A DNA stretch of 64,000 nucleotides from Parvularcula sp964219355. GTDB taxonomy: Bacteria; Pseudomonadota; Alphaproteobacteria; Caulobacterales; Parvularculaceae. Location: contig CAXPOZ010000001.1 in the NCBI GenBank assembly GCA_964219355.1, positions 930,001 to 994,000 on the forward strand, written 5' to 3'. The translations under genes and the position numbers were made by a program. How positions within the stretch are numbered: the stretch's first letter is position 1; the number at the start of each line of letters is the position of its first letter. Positions 35,552 through 44,893 of the stretch are shown one piece after another. The notes beneath the pieces are model-generated. The model did not search any database. It saw only the letters and a program-made list of their open reading frames with translations, and was not told the DNA's origin.

Positions 35552-36952
35552 TCAGCGCTTGAAGGTCGCGGTGATCAGGACTTGATGGACATCGAAATTG
35601 GTGTCGAAGCCACCATCAAAGACGGTCCGCGCGACATCCTGGGTCTCATAGGTATAATCGACACCGACCGAGAACGTCCGGTTCATATAGTAATCCGCAC
35701 CCAGCCCGACACCGAAACGGTCGATTTCCTGGCTGACCGGATTACCGTTCACGTCCATCACCGGCATGCCCATGCCGTTGAGCAGCGGGTCGTCATATTC
35801 GTCCCGGCCGAAAGCGGCAAAGCCCGACAGGATGACATTGCGGCGCAGCTCGTGATCGAGCTGGATCATCACATCAGACGAGATATAACCCGCTGAGGAA
35901 ATGATCGCCGAATTATCGACACCGCGGTCGGCGGTCAGGGTCACAGTGGTCAGATCGCTGGGGAACCATTCAAGCGCCGCATCAATCGCGACACCGCTGA
36001 TTTCGTCATAGGTCGGATCATCGAATTCCTGAGAGAAATAGCCGATACCAACCCGGCCGCGCATCAGCTTGGTCAAGTCGAAATCAACCCCGCCCGTGAC
36101 GCGGTAGCCATTGGAATCGCGCTCACGTCGGAAGACAGCGTCGGTGCCGTCAAAATCCTGCCAGTTCTTCTGCGCCTCGAAATAGACAGCCGTATCGCGT
36201 GTAACCGCAAAGGCAACTTCACCCAAGGCCGTGATCGCGGTACGGTCCCGGAAATCCTGATCCGCATTGAAGAAAAGGCCCGGCGTGACAACAACGAGCG
36301 GGATCACCTGCGCGTCATCATAGTCGCGCGTCTGGGCGCCAAGCTGCCCCTTGATCTTTACACGGCCGAATTCCTGACGGTAGCCGCCATAAATTTCGCC
36401 CTGGGTATAATTGATCGGCTCATCGAAGAGGAAGGCGGAGTTATAGCTGCGGCGGCTTTCATTCAGGCGGTCATAGGACAGCCCGCCATAAAAGTCGGCA
36501 AATTCGGTGATGTCGATCTGGCCGTCGAGATAGGCCCCCCAGTCGACCATGCTCTCTTCGTCAAATTCATTAAAGCGCACGGCCTCGACATAGGCCCCGC
36601 CAGCGATCGCATGACGGCTCCAGTCGCTTTCGAAACGGACGCTGGGCCGGACAAAGGCGTAAACGTCGCTTTCGTCCTCGAAGACATCAAAGCCAAGCGC
36701 GGCATCCACATCGGACAGCGCGAAGACGTTTGAGCTGTAGCCGACGCCAACATCGACCTTCGGCTTGATGATGAACTGGCCGGTCCGCAGGCCTTCGGCC
36801 TCATAGCCGGGGCGCTCGCGCTCGAGCACCGAGATATTCCGGTCACGAATGAAGAGGGACTCGGCGAGTGCAACCCCGCCGAAGCTGGAAATGACCAGGC
36901 CAATGGTGGTGGCACCAATGATGGCCGGACGGTGAAGCTTATCTCGAAACAC
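35552..36952 (-). CDS. Outer-membrane beta-barrel protein (BBP2 type) of the polysaccharide cluster
   Basis: A 466-residue protein with a signal peptide (IIGATTIGLVISSFGGVALA) and many alternating amphipathic strands with aromatic ends, finishing in a typical barrel C-terminus (FDVHQVLITATFKR, last residues hydrophobic/aromatic). It resembles the putative beta-barrel porin 2 family found near ExoP/GumC genes. The start is probably GTG 36952, with AGAAGGGG eight bases upstream, rather than GTG 36985. It likely forms the outer-membrane pore with the short Wza-like protein encoded upstream. Confidence 0.8.
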   Translation of the reverse strand: MFRDKLHRPAIIGATTIGLVISSFGGVALAESLFIRDRNISVLERERPGYEAEGLRTGQFIIKPKVDVGVGYSSNVFALSDVDAALGFDVFEDESDVYAFVRPSVRFESDWSRHAIAGGAYVEAVRFNEFDEESMVDWGAYLDGQIDITEFADFYGGLSYDRLNESRRSYNSAFLFDEPINYTQGEIYGGYRQEFGRVKIKGQLGAQTRDYDDAQVIPLVVVTPGLFFNADQDFRDRTAITALGEVAFAVTRDTAVYFEAQKNWQDFDGTDAVFRRERDSNGYRVTGGVDFDLTKLMRGRVGIGYFSQEFDDPTYDEISGVAIDAALEWFPSDLTTVTLTADRGVDNSAIISSAGYISSDVMIQLDHELRRNVILSGFAAFGRDEYDDPLLNGMGMPVMDVNGNPVSQEIDRFGVGLGADYYMNRTFSVGVDYTYETQDVARTVFDGGFDTNFDVHQVLITATFKR

Positions 36953-37050
36953 GGGGTCGCCCCTTCTGACGTCGCAATCCTGCACGCGGAATGGTGCAAA
37001 ACTTGGGCCAGACCCTAGTGAATTACAGTTTCACATTCGTGAAGATGCGA

Positions 37051-37078
37051 GGAATTCCCGTCCAGAAACGGGAAATCC
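37051..37078 (-). terminator. Inverted repeat between the Wza-like and beta-barrel genes
   Basis: TTCCCGT (37055-37061) pairs with ACGGGAA (37068-37074), extended by GGA/TCC outside one mismatch. It lies in the 147-base gap after the Wza-like gene. There is no T-run, so partial termination, RNA processing or a protein site are all possible. Confidence 0.35.
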
Positions 37079-37099
37079 GTCAGCGGCGTTAACCTCAGA

Positions 37100-37675
37100 T
37101 CAAAAGAATCGTTCGCCGATCCGGATCGTATCGCCCGGCCGCACCGGTGTCGTCGAGGTCAGGTCATACCGGGTCTCAACGCTTTCCCCATCGCGGCGGA
37201 TGAAGACGTATTTCTGATTGGCGCGGTAGGTGAAGCCCTCTGCCGTCGCGACTGCATTGAGCACCGTCAGACCCGACTGATAGGGATAGGTGCCGGCCCG
37301 CTCGACTTCGCCAAGGATGTAATAAGGCCGGTAGGCTGCCACCTCGGCGCTGACCCGCGGGTCTTTGAGATACCCGCCCCGCAGCTTGGCATCGACCGCT
37401 TGACGCCACTCGCTGACCGTCAGGCCATTTGCCTCAACCTCACCGATCAGCGGCAAGGAGACCTGCCCTGCGCCATCGATCGTGAATTCGCCCGAGAGAT
37501 CAGCCTCATTATAAACAATCAGCCGGATCCGGTCGCCCGGCCCCAGAAGATATTGCGCGGCATCGAAGGGCTCACGCTGGCCGGCCTCGACAATGTTCGA
37601 ATTGCTGCCACCCGGTGTCGAGGCACAGGCGCTGAACATGAGGGCGAGCAGGGCAAAGAGCGAAAGAAGCCGCAT
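37100..37675 (-). CDS. Short polysaccharide export lipoprotein (Wza/GumB/OPX-like)
   Basis: A 191-residue lipoprotein: signal LLSLFALLALMFSAC with the lipobox Cys near residue 17. The polysaccharide-export domain (YLLGPGDRIRLIVYNE, LSGEFTIDGAGQVSLPLIGEV) is followed by one SLBB-type domain (YYILGEVERAGTYPY, LNAVATAEGF). It lacks the C-terminal helix that forms the outer-membrane pore in E. coli Wza, so a separate barrel, probably the next gene, is needed. I chose ATG 37675 (MRLLSL) over 37714 because it gives a proper lipoprotein signal. Confidence 0.9.
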   Translation of the reverse strand: MRLLSLFALLALMFSACASTPGGSNSNIVEAGQREPFDAAQYLLGPGDRIRLIVYNEADLSGEFTIDGAGQVSLPLIGEVEANGLTVSEWRQAVDAKLRGGYLKDPRVSAEVAAYRPYYILGEVERAGTYPYQSGLTVLNAVATAEGFTYRANQKYVFIRRDGESVETRYDLTSTTPVRPGDTIRIGERFF

Positions 37676-37843
37676 GGGGGTCTCCGGTGAAACGATGGCG
37701 AACCCTTCTACCATAGAGGGCGTTGCGAAACGGCAAAAGCCATAGCTCCGTCATTTCGCGCAAGTCCCTTGGCGCAGCTTTGCGAGGCGGCGTAAGGGCA
37801 AGGCTCGTGTCCCCTTCACTTGCGTGCCCCTTGCGAGGTTTTC

Positions 37844-38638
37844 ATGCTGATCATTCATCTCATCATCCTCGCGATCGTGCAGGGCCTGACCGAATTCATT
37901 CCTGTCAGCTCCTCGGCGCATCTCATCCTCGCGCCAGTCATCCTTGGCTGGGAGGATCAGGGCACAGCGATCGATATTGCGGCGCATATCGGCAGCCTTG
38001 GGGCGGTGCTGATCTATTTCCGGCAGGAAACCGCCATGCTGTTCCGGGGCGGCATCGACACGCTGACCATCAAGGCAAGCGATGACCGCAAGCTTTTCCT
38101 GTTCCTTGCGGTCGGCACGATCCCGCTGGTCCTGACCGGGGTGGTCCTTGCACTGACAGGCGCCTCAGACGTGCTGCGCGATCCAAAGATCATTGCAGCG
38201 GCCAGCATCATTTTCGGGATCGTCCTTTACATCGCCGACCGGCGCCCGACCGAGAATGACAAGCTGCCCTCGACCTGGAAGTCGGTCATGACCATTGGCC
38301 TCGCACAGGCGATTGCGACCATTCCGGGGACCAGCCGTTCAGGGATCACGATCACGGCGGCCCGCTGGCTCGGCTTTACGCGCGAAGCAGCGGCACGGTT
38401 CTCGATGCTGATGGCGATCCCGGCGATCATCGCCTCAGGCGCCTATATTGGGGTCGATTTCATCAAGGAAGGCGGCACGGCAGAATTGATGCCGATGTTT
38501 GTTGTCGCCCTCTTCAGTTTTGTGGCGGCTTATCTTGCGATCGTCCTGTTTTTACGTTTCGCCCAGAAAATAAGCTTTACGCCTTTTGTGATCTACAGGA
38601 TCGCTCTTGGGCTTCTTATTTTCACCATGCTGAGCTGA
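37844..38638 (+). CDS. uppP: Undecaprenyl-diphosphate phosphatase
   Basis: A 264-residue multi-pass inner-membrane phosphatase recycling undecaprenyl pyrophosphate, the lipid carrier for peptidoglycan and polysaccharides. Both signature motifs are intact: EFIPVSSSAHLIL near the start and IPGTSRSGITITAARWLGF in the middle. I use ATG 37844, seven bases after GCGAGG; a longer frame from 37820 adds eight untypical residues. Divergent from the Wza-like gene, which fits a shared need for lipid-linked sugar assembly. Confidence 0.95.
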   Translation: MLIIHLIILAIVQGLTEFIPVSSSAHLILAPVILGWEDQGTAIDIAAHIGSLGAVLIYFRQETAMLFRGGIDTLTIKASDDRKLFLFLAVGTIPLVLTGVVLALTGASDVLRDPKIIAAASIIFGIVLYIADRRPTENDKLPSTWKSVMTIGLAQAIATIPGTSRSGITITAARWLGFTREAAARFSMLMAIPAIIASGAYIGVDFIKEGGTAELMPMFVVALFSFVAAYLAIVLFLRFAQKISFTPFVIYRIALGLLIFTMLS

Positions 38639-38661
38639 CCCCCTTGCGGACCGTCATATTA

Positions 38662-38759
38662 GTGTTACATTTTCCTTGTTACATTATCCAGTAACACGAA
38701 AGTCTCAGGAAGATTTCACGCATTTGGCGTTCATTTTTCTGAAATTGAGATGATGTAAC
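38662..38759. promoter_or_regulatory. Cluster of GTTACAT-type motifs upstream of the DUF1150 gene
   Basis: GTTACAT occurs at 38664-38670 and 38678-38684, GTAACAC at 38691-38697, and ATGTAAC at 38753-38759. The sites give two nested dyads: GTGTTAC (38662-38668) with GTAACAC (38691-38697), and GTTAC with GTAAC spaced eight bases apart (38678-38695). Such a cluster in an otherwise AT-rich intergenic stretch looks like a regulator binding region. Confidence 0.4.
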
Positions 38760-38830
38760 GAGACTGAGAGGTCCCGCACGGCATGCCGGTTGCACGGCTG
38801 CCTGACGCAACAAGGAAAGGGTTGGGTTCG

Positions 38831-39073
38831 ATGGAAATGACGAATAATCCCCTCGCCAACCACAAGATCTGTTATGTGCGCCCCGTCATGGCCCGCGATG
38901 TCCGTGACGAGATCGAACGCGAGTCTGAAGACCTCAGCGACGCCTTCTCGGATGACAGCATTCTATACGCCCTGCATGGCGAAGATGGCGCCCGCATCGC
39001 GCTGATGAGCGATCGTGAGATCGCCTTTGCCGCCGCACGCCAGCATGAAATGACCCCGCTCAGCGTTCACTAA
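38831..39073 (+). CDS. DUF1150 family protein
   Basis: An 80-residue soluble protein of the alphaproteobacterial DUF1150 family: CYVRPVMARDV near the start, then LYALHGEDGARIALMSDREIAFAAAR and the ending MTPLSVH. In other alphaproteobacteria the gene often accompanies small heat-shock protein genes; none is here. I use ATG 38831, ten bases after AAGGAAAGG. Function unknown. Confidence 0.85.
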   Translation: MEMTNNPLANHKICYVRPVMARDVRDEIERESEDLSDAFSDDSILYALHGEDGARIALMSDREIAFAAARQHEMTPLSVH

Positions 39074-39096
39074 ACGGGGCTAAATCCAGATAGAAC

Positions 39097-39131
39097 AAAG
39101 GCGCGGAAGAGCATGTCCCCCGCGCCTTTTT
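39097..39131. terminator. Terminator between DUF1150 and ptsN
   Basis: AAAGGCGCGG (39097-39106) pairs perfectly with CCGCGCCTTT (39120-39129), followed by more T on the plus side. It ends the DUF1150 transcript and may also serve the convergent ptsN operon. Confidence 0.85.
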
Positions 39132-39151
39132 ATTTGTCTTTTTAAGATGCG

Positions 39152-39619
39152 TTACGCAGCGGCGGCGTCAATTTCACCGGTCAGCAGTGCATAAAGCGCC
39201 TCACGGTCCTTGGCGCCGCGCAGGGCATTGCGCGTCACTTCAGGGCGCACCGCGCGGGCAATCCGCGACAGGGCCTTGAGGTGGTCCGCAGAGGCTTCGG
39301 CAGGTGCCAGAAGCAGGAAAAGCAGATCCACCGGCTGGTCATCGAGCGCATCGAAATCCACGGGCTTTGCCGTGCGGGCAAAGACACCCCACAGCCGGTC
39401 GATTTTCATCTTGGCGTGCGGAATGGCGACACCGTGACCGATGGCGGTCGTGCCGAGCTGTTCACGTTCCATCAGGGCGTCCGTCAGGGCCGTTTCGTTA
39501 AGGCCGAAACGGCTGGCCGCGTGATGGGAAATTTTCGAAAGTAATTCCCGTTTGCACCGGGCTTCGATGTCGATGAGGACATCTGCCGGCGTCAGGAAAG
39601 TACTGATATCATTAACCAT
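39152..39619 (-). CDS. ptsN: PTS IIA-like nitrogen regulatory protein PtsN
   Basis: A 155-residue EIIA-Ntr domain protein. The phosphorylated histidine is in GVAIPHAKM, with the following FARTAKPVDFDALD and VDLLFLLLAP motifs. It takes phosphate from the Ntr-PTS and links nitrogen, potassium and carbon status. It is the last gene of the rpoN-hpf-ptsN block. A small hairpin adjoins its ribosome binding site (AAGG at 39625-39628). Confidence 0.95.
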   Translation of the reverse strand: MVNDISTFLTPADVLIDIEARCKRELLSKISHHAASRFGLNETALTDALMEREQLGTTAIGHGVAIPHAKMKIDRLWGVFARTAKPVDFDALDDQPVDLLFLLLAPAEASADHLKALSRIARAVRPEVTRNALRGAKDREALYALLTGEIDAAAA

Positions 39620-39628
39620 TCAGAACCT

Positions 39629-39648
39629 TGCCGTTCTTGGAAACGGCA
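39629..39648 (-). promoter_or_regulatory. Hairpin touching the ptsN ribosome binding site
   Basis: TGCCGTT (39629-39635) and AACGGCA (39642-39648) form a perfect seven-pair stem with a six-base loop. On the minus strand it ends at the AAGG that serves the ptsN start. It could modulate translation, or mark a partial terminator after hpf. Confidence 0.35.
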
Positions 39649-39751
39649 GCACTGTTACTTAGTACCGCACATACCACAGTCTCGCACGGCGTCACTAAGG
39701 AACCTTCAAATTCGAGTAAATTTCATTTTTTTCGTGACTTGACTTTCGAGG

Positions 39752-40333
39752 TCAGCCCCGTCGGCTACCGTCGATCCAGCCGATATTCCCGTCTGCGCGG
39801 CGATAGACGACGTTCAGGTCGCCATGCTTTGCATTGCGGAAAATCACGACTTCCTCATCCGAAACATCGAGCTGAAGAACGGCATCCGAGACTGTCATAC
39901 TGCGCAGGGTCTTGGGCTGTTCGGCGATGATCAGGGGGCTATCCCCGCTCTCACCGCTTTCCTCGATATCCACATCGCCCGGCGCAGCAATGATATAGGA
40001 AGAGGCCGTTTCGGCGGGAAGAGGGTCACGATTATTTGCGTGGTGATCTTTCAGGCGCCGCTTGTACCGGCGAACCCGTTTTTCCAGCTTTTGCATGGCT
40101 CCATCAAAGGCCCCATACGCATCATGCGCTCTATCGCTTGCGGTCAGGAACACGCCAGAGGCGAGATGTAGTGTAATTTCTGATGAAATTTCCGGACCTT
40201 CCTTGTCGAAGGTCACCTGGGCTTCGGCCGATCGGTCGAAATATTTGTGGACACCAGCGGAAAGATTATCGTTCACGTGAGTTTGCAATGCAGCACCCAG
40301 ATCAATGGCTTTTCCGGTGATTTGAACGTCCAT
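39752..40333 (-). CDS. hpf: Ribosome hibernation promoting factor, long form
   Basis: A 193-residue protein with the ribosome-binding S30AE domain (VQITGKAIDLG, then FDKEGPEISSEITLHLA and AYGAFDGAMQKLEKRVRRYKRRL) and a C-terminal dimerisation domain (SDAVLQLDVSDEEVVIFRNA, ending GNIGWID). The long form forms 100S ribosome dimers in stationary phase. I chose ATG 40333 (MDVQIT) since the upstream extension has no family match and GGAG precedes it. It lies between rpoN and ptsN in the usual order. Confidence 0.95.
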   Translation of the reverse strand: MDVQITGKAIDLGAALQTHVNDNLSAGVHKYFDRSAEAQVTFDKEGPEISSEITLHLASGVFLTASDRAHDAYGAFDGAMQKLEKRVRRYKRRLKDHHANNRDPLPAETASSYIIAAPGDVDIEESGESGDSPLIIAEQPKTLRSMTVSDAVLQLDVSDEEVVIFRNAKHGDLNVVYRRADGNIGWIDGSRRG

Positions 40334-40434
40334 AAAATACTCCATCTCCATAACAGGGTGGCTAATATGCGCCTTTGCAATCAGCGTGGGAAGGCACCCA
40401 TCTGCTTTGCCGAGCACTCTTTACATATAGTTAT

Positions 40435-41886
<1,452 letters not shown>

Positions 41887-41948
41887 TTAATGCTCTCCCA
41901 GATCCCGGCACTCCCCAAAGTGGCGGGCTACTCACACCAGAAAGAACA

Positions 41949-42740
41949 TTACAGCTGGAAGGTTTCCCCCAGATAAACGCGGCGCACGTCTTCGTTAGAA
42001 ATAATATCGGCGGGCGTGCCTTCGCTCAGCACCTCGCCTTTATGCAGGATATAGGCGCGGTCGATGATATCGAGCGTCTCACGGACATTGTGATCGGTGA
42101 TGAGAACGCCGAGCCCGCGATCTTTGAGATGCGCGACCAGCTCGCGGATATCGGCGATGGCCAGCGGGTCGATCCCGGCAAAGGGCTCATCGAGCAGCAT
42201 GTAGTCAGGACCCGTTGCGACGGCGCGGGCAATTTCAAGCCGCCGTCGCTCACCGCCCGAAAGGGCTGTGGCCGCTGAATCTTTCACATGCATGATGCCG
42301 AATTCGCGCATCAGCGCCTCGGTCACTGCGCGCTGGGCTTCCTTGCCCTTATGGGCAAGCTCCACCACGGCCTGAATATTCTCCGCAACGGTCAGCCCCC
42401 GGAAAATCGAGGCTTCCTGCGGCAGATAGCCAATCCCCAGCTTTGCCCGCTGATACATGGGCAGGCGGGTGACGTCATATCCGTCAATCGTGATCGAACC
42501 GCCATCGGCGGGGACGAGGCCTGTGACCATATAAAAACAGGTCGTCTTGCCCGCGCCATTGGGACCAAGCAGGCCCACCGCCTCGCCGCGGCGAACATGA
42601 AAGCTCACATGATTGACGACCTGCCGCCTACGGAACATTTTCTGGAGGTTTTCAGCGCGCAGGCCCTCACGGGCGCCCGCCCCGCCGAGGGGCTCACCTT
42701 CCGTGCTGACAAGCTCGGCGTCTATGGGCGCACCATCCAT
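41949..42740 (-). CDS. lptB: LPS export ABC transporter ATP-binding protein LptB
   Basis: A 263-residue ABC ATPase that powers extraction of lipopolysaccharide from the inner membrane. Walker A GPNGAGKTT, signature ALSGGERRRLEIARA, Walker B YMLLDEPFAGID and the switch His in ITDHNVRE are present. The first 25 or so residues are an extension before the core. It shares one base with the lptA stop. LptF/LptG are elsewhere. Confidence 0.97.
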   Translation of the reverse strand: MDGAPIDAELVSTEGEPLGGAGAREGLRAENLQKMFRRRQVVNHVSFHVRRGEAVGLLGPNGAGKTTCFYMVTGLVPADGGSITIDGYDVTRLPMYQRAKLGIGYLPQEASIFRGLTVAENIQAVVELAHKGKEAQRAVTEALMREFGIMHVKDSAATALSGGERRRLEIARAVATGPDYMLLDEPFAGIDPLAIADIRELVAHLKDRGLGVLITDHNVRETLDIIDRAYILHKGEVLSEGTPADIISNEDVRRVYLGETFQL

Positions 42741-43216
42741 TACCGGGCGTCGTTGGCGGTGTAGAAGACACCGCGCACCCTGCCGCCATTGGGCGGTGTA
42801 AAGAGGGTTGCGCCGGTCGTCGTATTGTAGACGAGTTGCCCGCCCGTCATCACCTGATCAGCCTGCACGACAACGACATCGCCAATCAGCGTGAGGGTCG
42901 TTGTGGCTGCATCATAGGTCGCGCTCTGCCCGGACATTGCATTCTCGCCGGTGGCGTAGCGCACTGCGCCCTCCGCCTCGATCCGGCGGAAACCGCCCTC
43001 TTCCTGCGTGCCGTAAATCGTCATCCGGTCGGCTGCGAGAATGGCCTCGCCTTGCGAGACGCGCACCGCGCCTTCGCAACGAACCGTGTCCTCATTCTCG
43101 AAAACCTCGCAGCGGCCCGCAGAGACATCGATCGGCTGATCATCCCGCAATGTCTGTGCGGGAAGGTCTTGGGTCGACAGCATCGTCATCCCCATCAGCG
43201 ATACAAGAAACAGCAT
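42740..43216 (-). CDS. lptA: LPS transport periplasmic protein LptA
   Basis: A 158-residue OstA-fold protein with an N-terminal signal (LFLVSLMGMTMLS) and the beta-jellyroll pattern IDVSAGRCEVFENEDTVRCEG, ILAADRMTIYG and AEGAVRYATGENAMSG. It bridges LptC to LptD across the periplasm. CAAGGGG precedes ATG 43216. Translational coupling to lptB is likely from the one-base overlap. Confidence 0.93.
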   Translation of the reverse strand: MLFLVSLMGMTMLSTQDLPAQTLRDDQPIDVSAGRCEVFENEDTVRCEGAVRVSQGEAILAADRMTIYGTQEEGGFRRIEAEGAVRYATGENAMSGQSATYDAATTTLTLIGDVVVVQADQVMTGGQLVYNTTTGATLFTPPNGGRVRGVFYTANDAR

Positions 43217-43279
43217 GTCCCCTTGGCCTTCCTACTGTGACCCCTTGGCGGCAAAAGTGCGGAGCGTCTACTCACCCTA

Positions 43280-44044
43280 TCAGCCGCCGGTGTCATCATC
43301 CTTTTTCTTGGCGGGCGCGATCTGGAACTGGACGTTCCCTTCAAAGACCGCGCGGCCCTCATCCTGATAAACTGTCATGCTATCCGCAGCAACGGTGCCG
43401 CGATCGCCGGAGCCGCTGACGCCCGACACCGATTTGATCGTCTTGTTCTCGAAATCGACTTCGGCCGCATCGGTATTGAGCGTGAAATCGCTGCCGCCAA
43501 TGCGGTGATCAAGCTCCACGCTCGAGGAAAGATCGAGCCGTTTGGCTTCCGTATCCATGAGCCCACGCAAGGCCCGGACCGTCACGTCCTCATCATTCTC
43601 AAGGCCGCGGAAGGCCTGCGGGCTATCCAGCGAAATGAGGCCCGGGGTTTCGGGGTTTCGCAAGGCAGAGGCGGCGGCAATCTCGAAGGGATTGCCCTCA
43701 AGATCATAGCCCGTATGCCGGGGCCGATTGAGGCGCATGTTCTCTGCGTCTGTGTCGATATTGGCAAAGTCGCGCATGAAGGCCTTGTCGATCACCGGGG
43801 GCGTTGCGCTCAGCGCATAGGTCATCAGGACCCCCGCGCCGATGGCCGGTACGATAAGGCGCAGCCATTTGACCCTTTGGGAATGCGCGCTGACAGCCGC
43901 CGTCGAGAGCCGCCGCCTGTCTGGGCGACGCATCACGAAATCCTGGAAGTTGTCGGCGGCCTGGTCCACGCCGGTCCTCAATTCGATACGAAATAACTTC
44001 CCGGAATATGGCACTCTGACTGCCACCGGGAAAGGTCCGCTCAT
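43280..44044 (-). CDS. lptC: LPS export system protein LptC
   Basis: A 254-residue inner-membrane protein: about 60 cytoplasmic residues, one helix (LIVPAIGAGVLMTYAL), and a periplasmic OstA-like domain with RHTGYDLEGNPFEIAA and NKTIKSVSGVSGSGDRG. It is longer at the N-terminus than E. coli LptC, which is usual in alphaproteobacteria. It lies 63 bases upstream of lptA in the conserved order. Confidence 0.9.
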   Translation of the reverse strand: MSGPFPVAVRVPYSGKLFRIELRTGVDQAADNFQDFVMRRPDRRRLSTAAVSAHSQRVKWLRLIVPAIGAGVLMTYALSATPPVIDKAFMRDFANIDTDAENMRLNRPRHTGYDLEGNPFEIAAASALRNPETPGLISLDSPQAFRGLENDEDVTVRALRGLMDTEAKRLDLSSSVELDHRIGGSDFTLNTDAAEVDFENKTIKSVSGVSGSGDRGTVAADSMTVYQDEGRAVFEGNVQFQIAPAKKKDDDTGG

Positions 44045-44111
44045 CTGACGATCGCGTTAAATTACGATTTATGACGACAAGGTCACGAAGGGTTTCGTCC
44101 CTCCGACCCGC

Positions 44112-44726
44112 TCAGCTGTGAGCGAAAATGTCGGTCTCGCTCCATCCGCCCAGATCAAGCGCTGCCCGGGTCGGCAGGAAGTCAAAACAGGCCTGCGCCA
44201 GCGCTGTGCGGCCCTCCCGCGCGAGCATCCCGTCGAGCGCGGCCTTGACCTTGTGAAGGTAGAGGACATCCGAGGCCGCATAGTCTTTTTGCGCATCCGA
44301 CAGCTCAGCTGCGCCCCAGTCGGAGGACTGCTGCTGTTTGGAGAGCTCAACCCCCGCCAACTCGCGCGTGACGTCTTTGAGGCCATGCCGGTCGGTATAA
44401 GTCCGCGCGAGTTTCGAGGCGATCTTGGTGCAATAGATCGGCGTCGTCTCGCCCCCCAGCCAGTGGCGAAAAACGGCGATGTCAAAACGCGCGAAATGGA
44501 AGATCTTGAGATGGGTGGGATCGGCAAGCAGCGCCTTGAGGCGCGGCGCCGAATAGTCCGACCCGTCGAATTTGACGAGATGCGCATCGCCCTTGCCGTC
44601 GGAGAGCTGAACCACGCACAGCCGGTCGCGAAGCGGGTTGAGGCCGAGCGTTTCTGAATCGACCGCAATCGCGCCCTCAAAGCTGACATCGTCGGGCAGG
44701 TCCTGGTGATGGAGGAAAACGGTCAT
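44112..44726 (-). CDS. rnd: Ribonuclease D-like 3'-5' exonuclease
   Basis: A 204-residue DEDDy exonuclease domain without the HRDC domains of E. coli RNase D (375 residues). Motifs: I AVDSETLGL, II FHFARFDIAVF, III YAASDVLYL, giving D, E, D, Y-x3-D. Role: trimming of structured RNAs such as tRNA precursors. It heads the lpt-rpoN block, 67 bases before lptC, as in many alphaproteobacteria. Confidence 0.9.
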   Translation of the reverse strand: MTVFLHHQDLPDDVSFEGAIAVDSETLGLNPLRDRLCVVQLSDGKGDAHLVKFDGSDYSAPRLKALLADPTHLKIFHFARFDIAVFRHWLGGETTPIYCTKIASKLARTYTDRHGLKDVTRELAGVELSKQQQSSDWGAAELSDAQKDYAASDVLYLHKVKAALDGMLAREGRTALAQACFDFLPTRAALDLGGWSETDIFAHS

Positions 44727-44823
44727 GAAAGGCGCCTTCTTGCGATAAGGGCGGCGAAGTAGCAGCGACCATACCGCTTGTCATGCCCCGCAGGCGAGCC
44801 ACGCAACGGACATTGCTTACCCT

Positions 44824-44854
44824 AACAAAAAACCGCGCCCCAAGAGGCGCGGTT
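44824..44854 (-). terminator. Rho-independent terminator after the giant surface protein gene
   Basis: AACCGCGCC (44831-44839) pairs perfectly with GGCGCGGTT (44846-44854); on the minus strand a run of seven T follows. It lies 40 bases after the stop of the 2292-residue gene. Confidence 0.9.
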
Positions 44855-44893
44855 CTGGAAACTTCATTGTCATTCCAAAGGCCCGTGAGGGCA

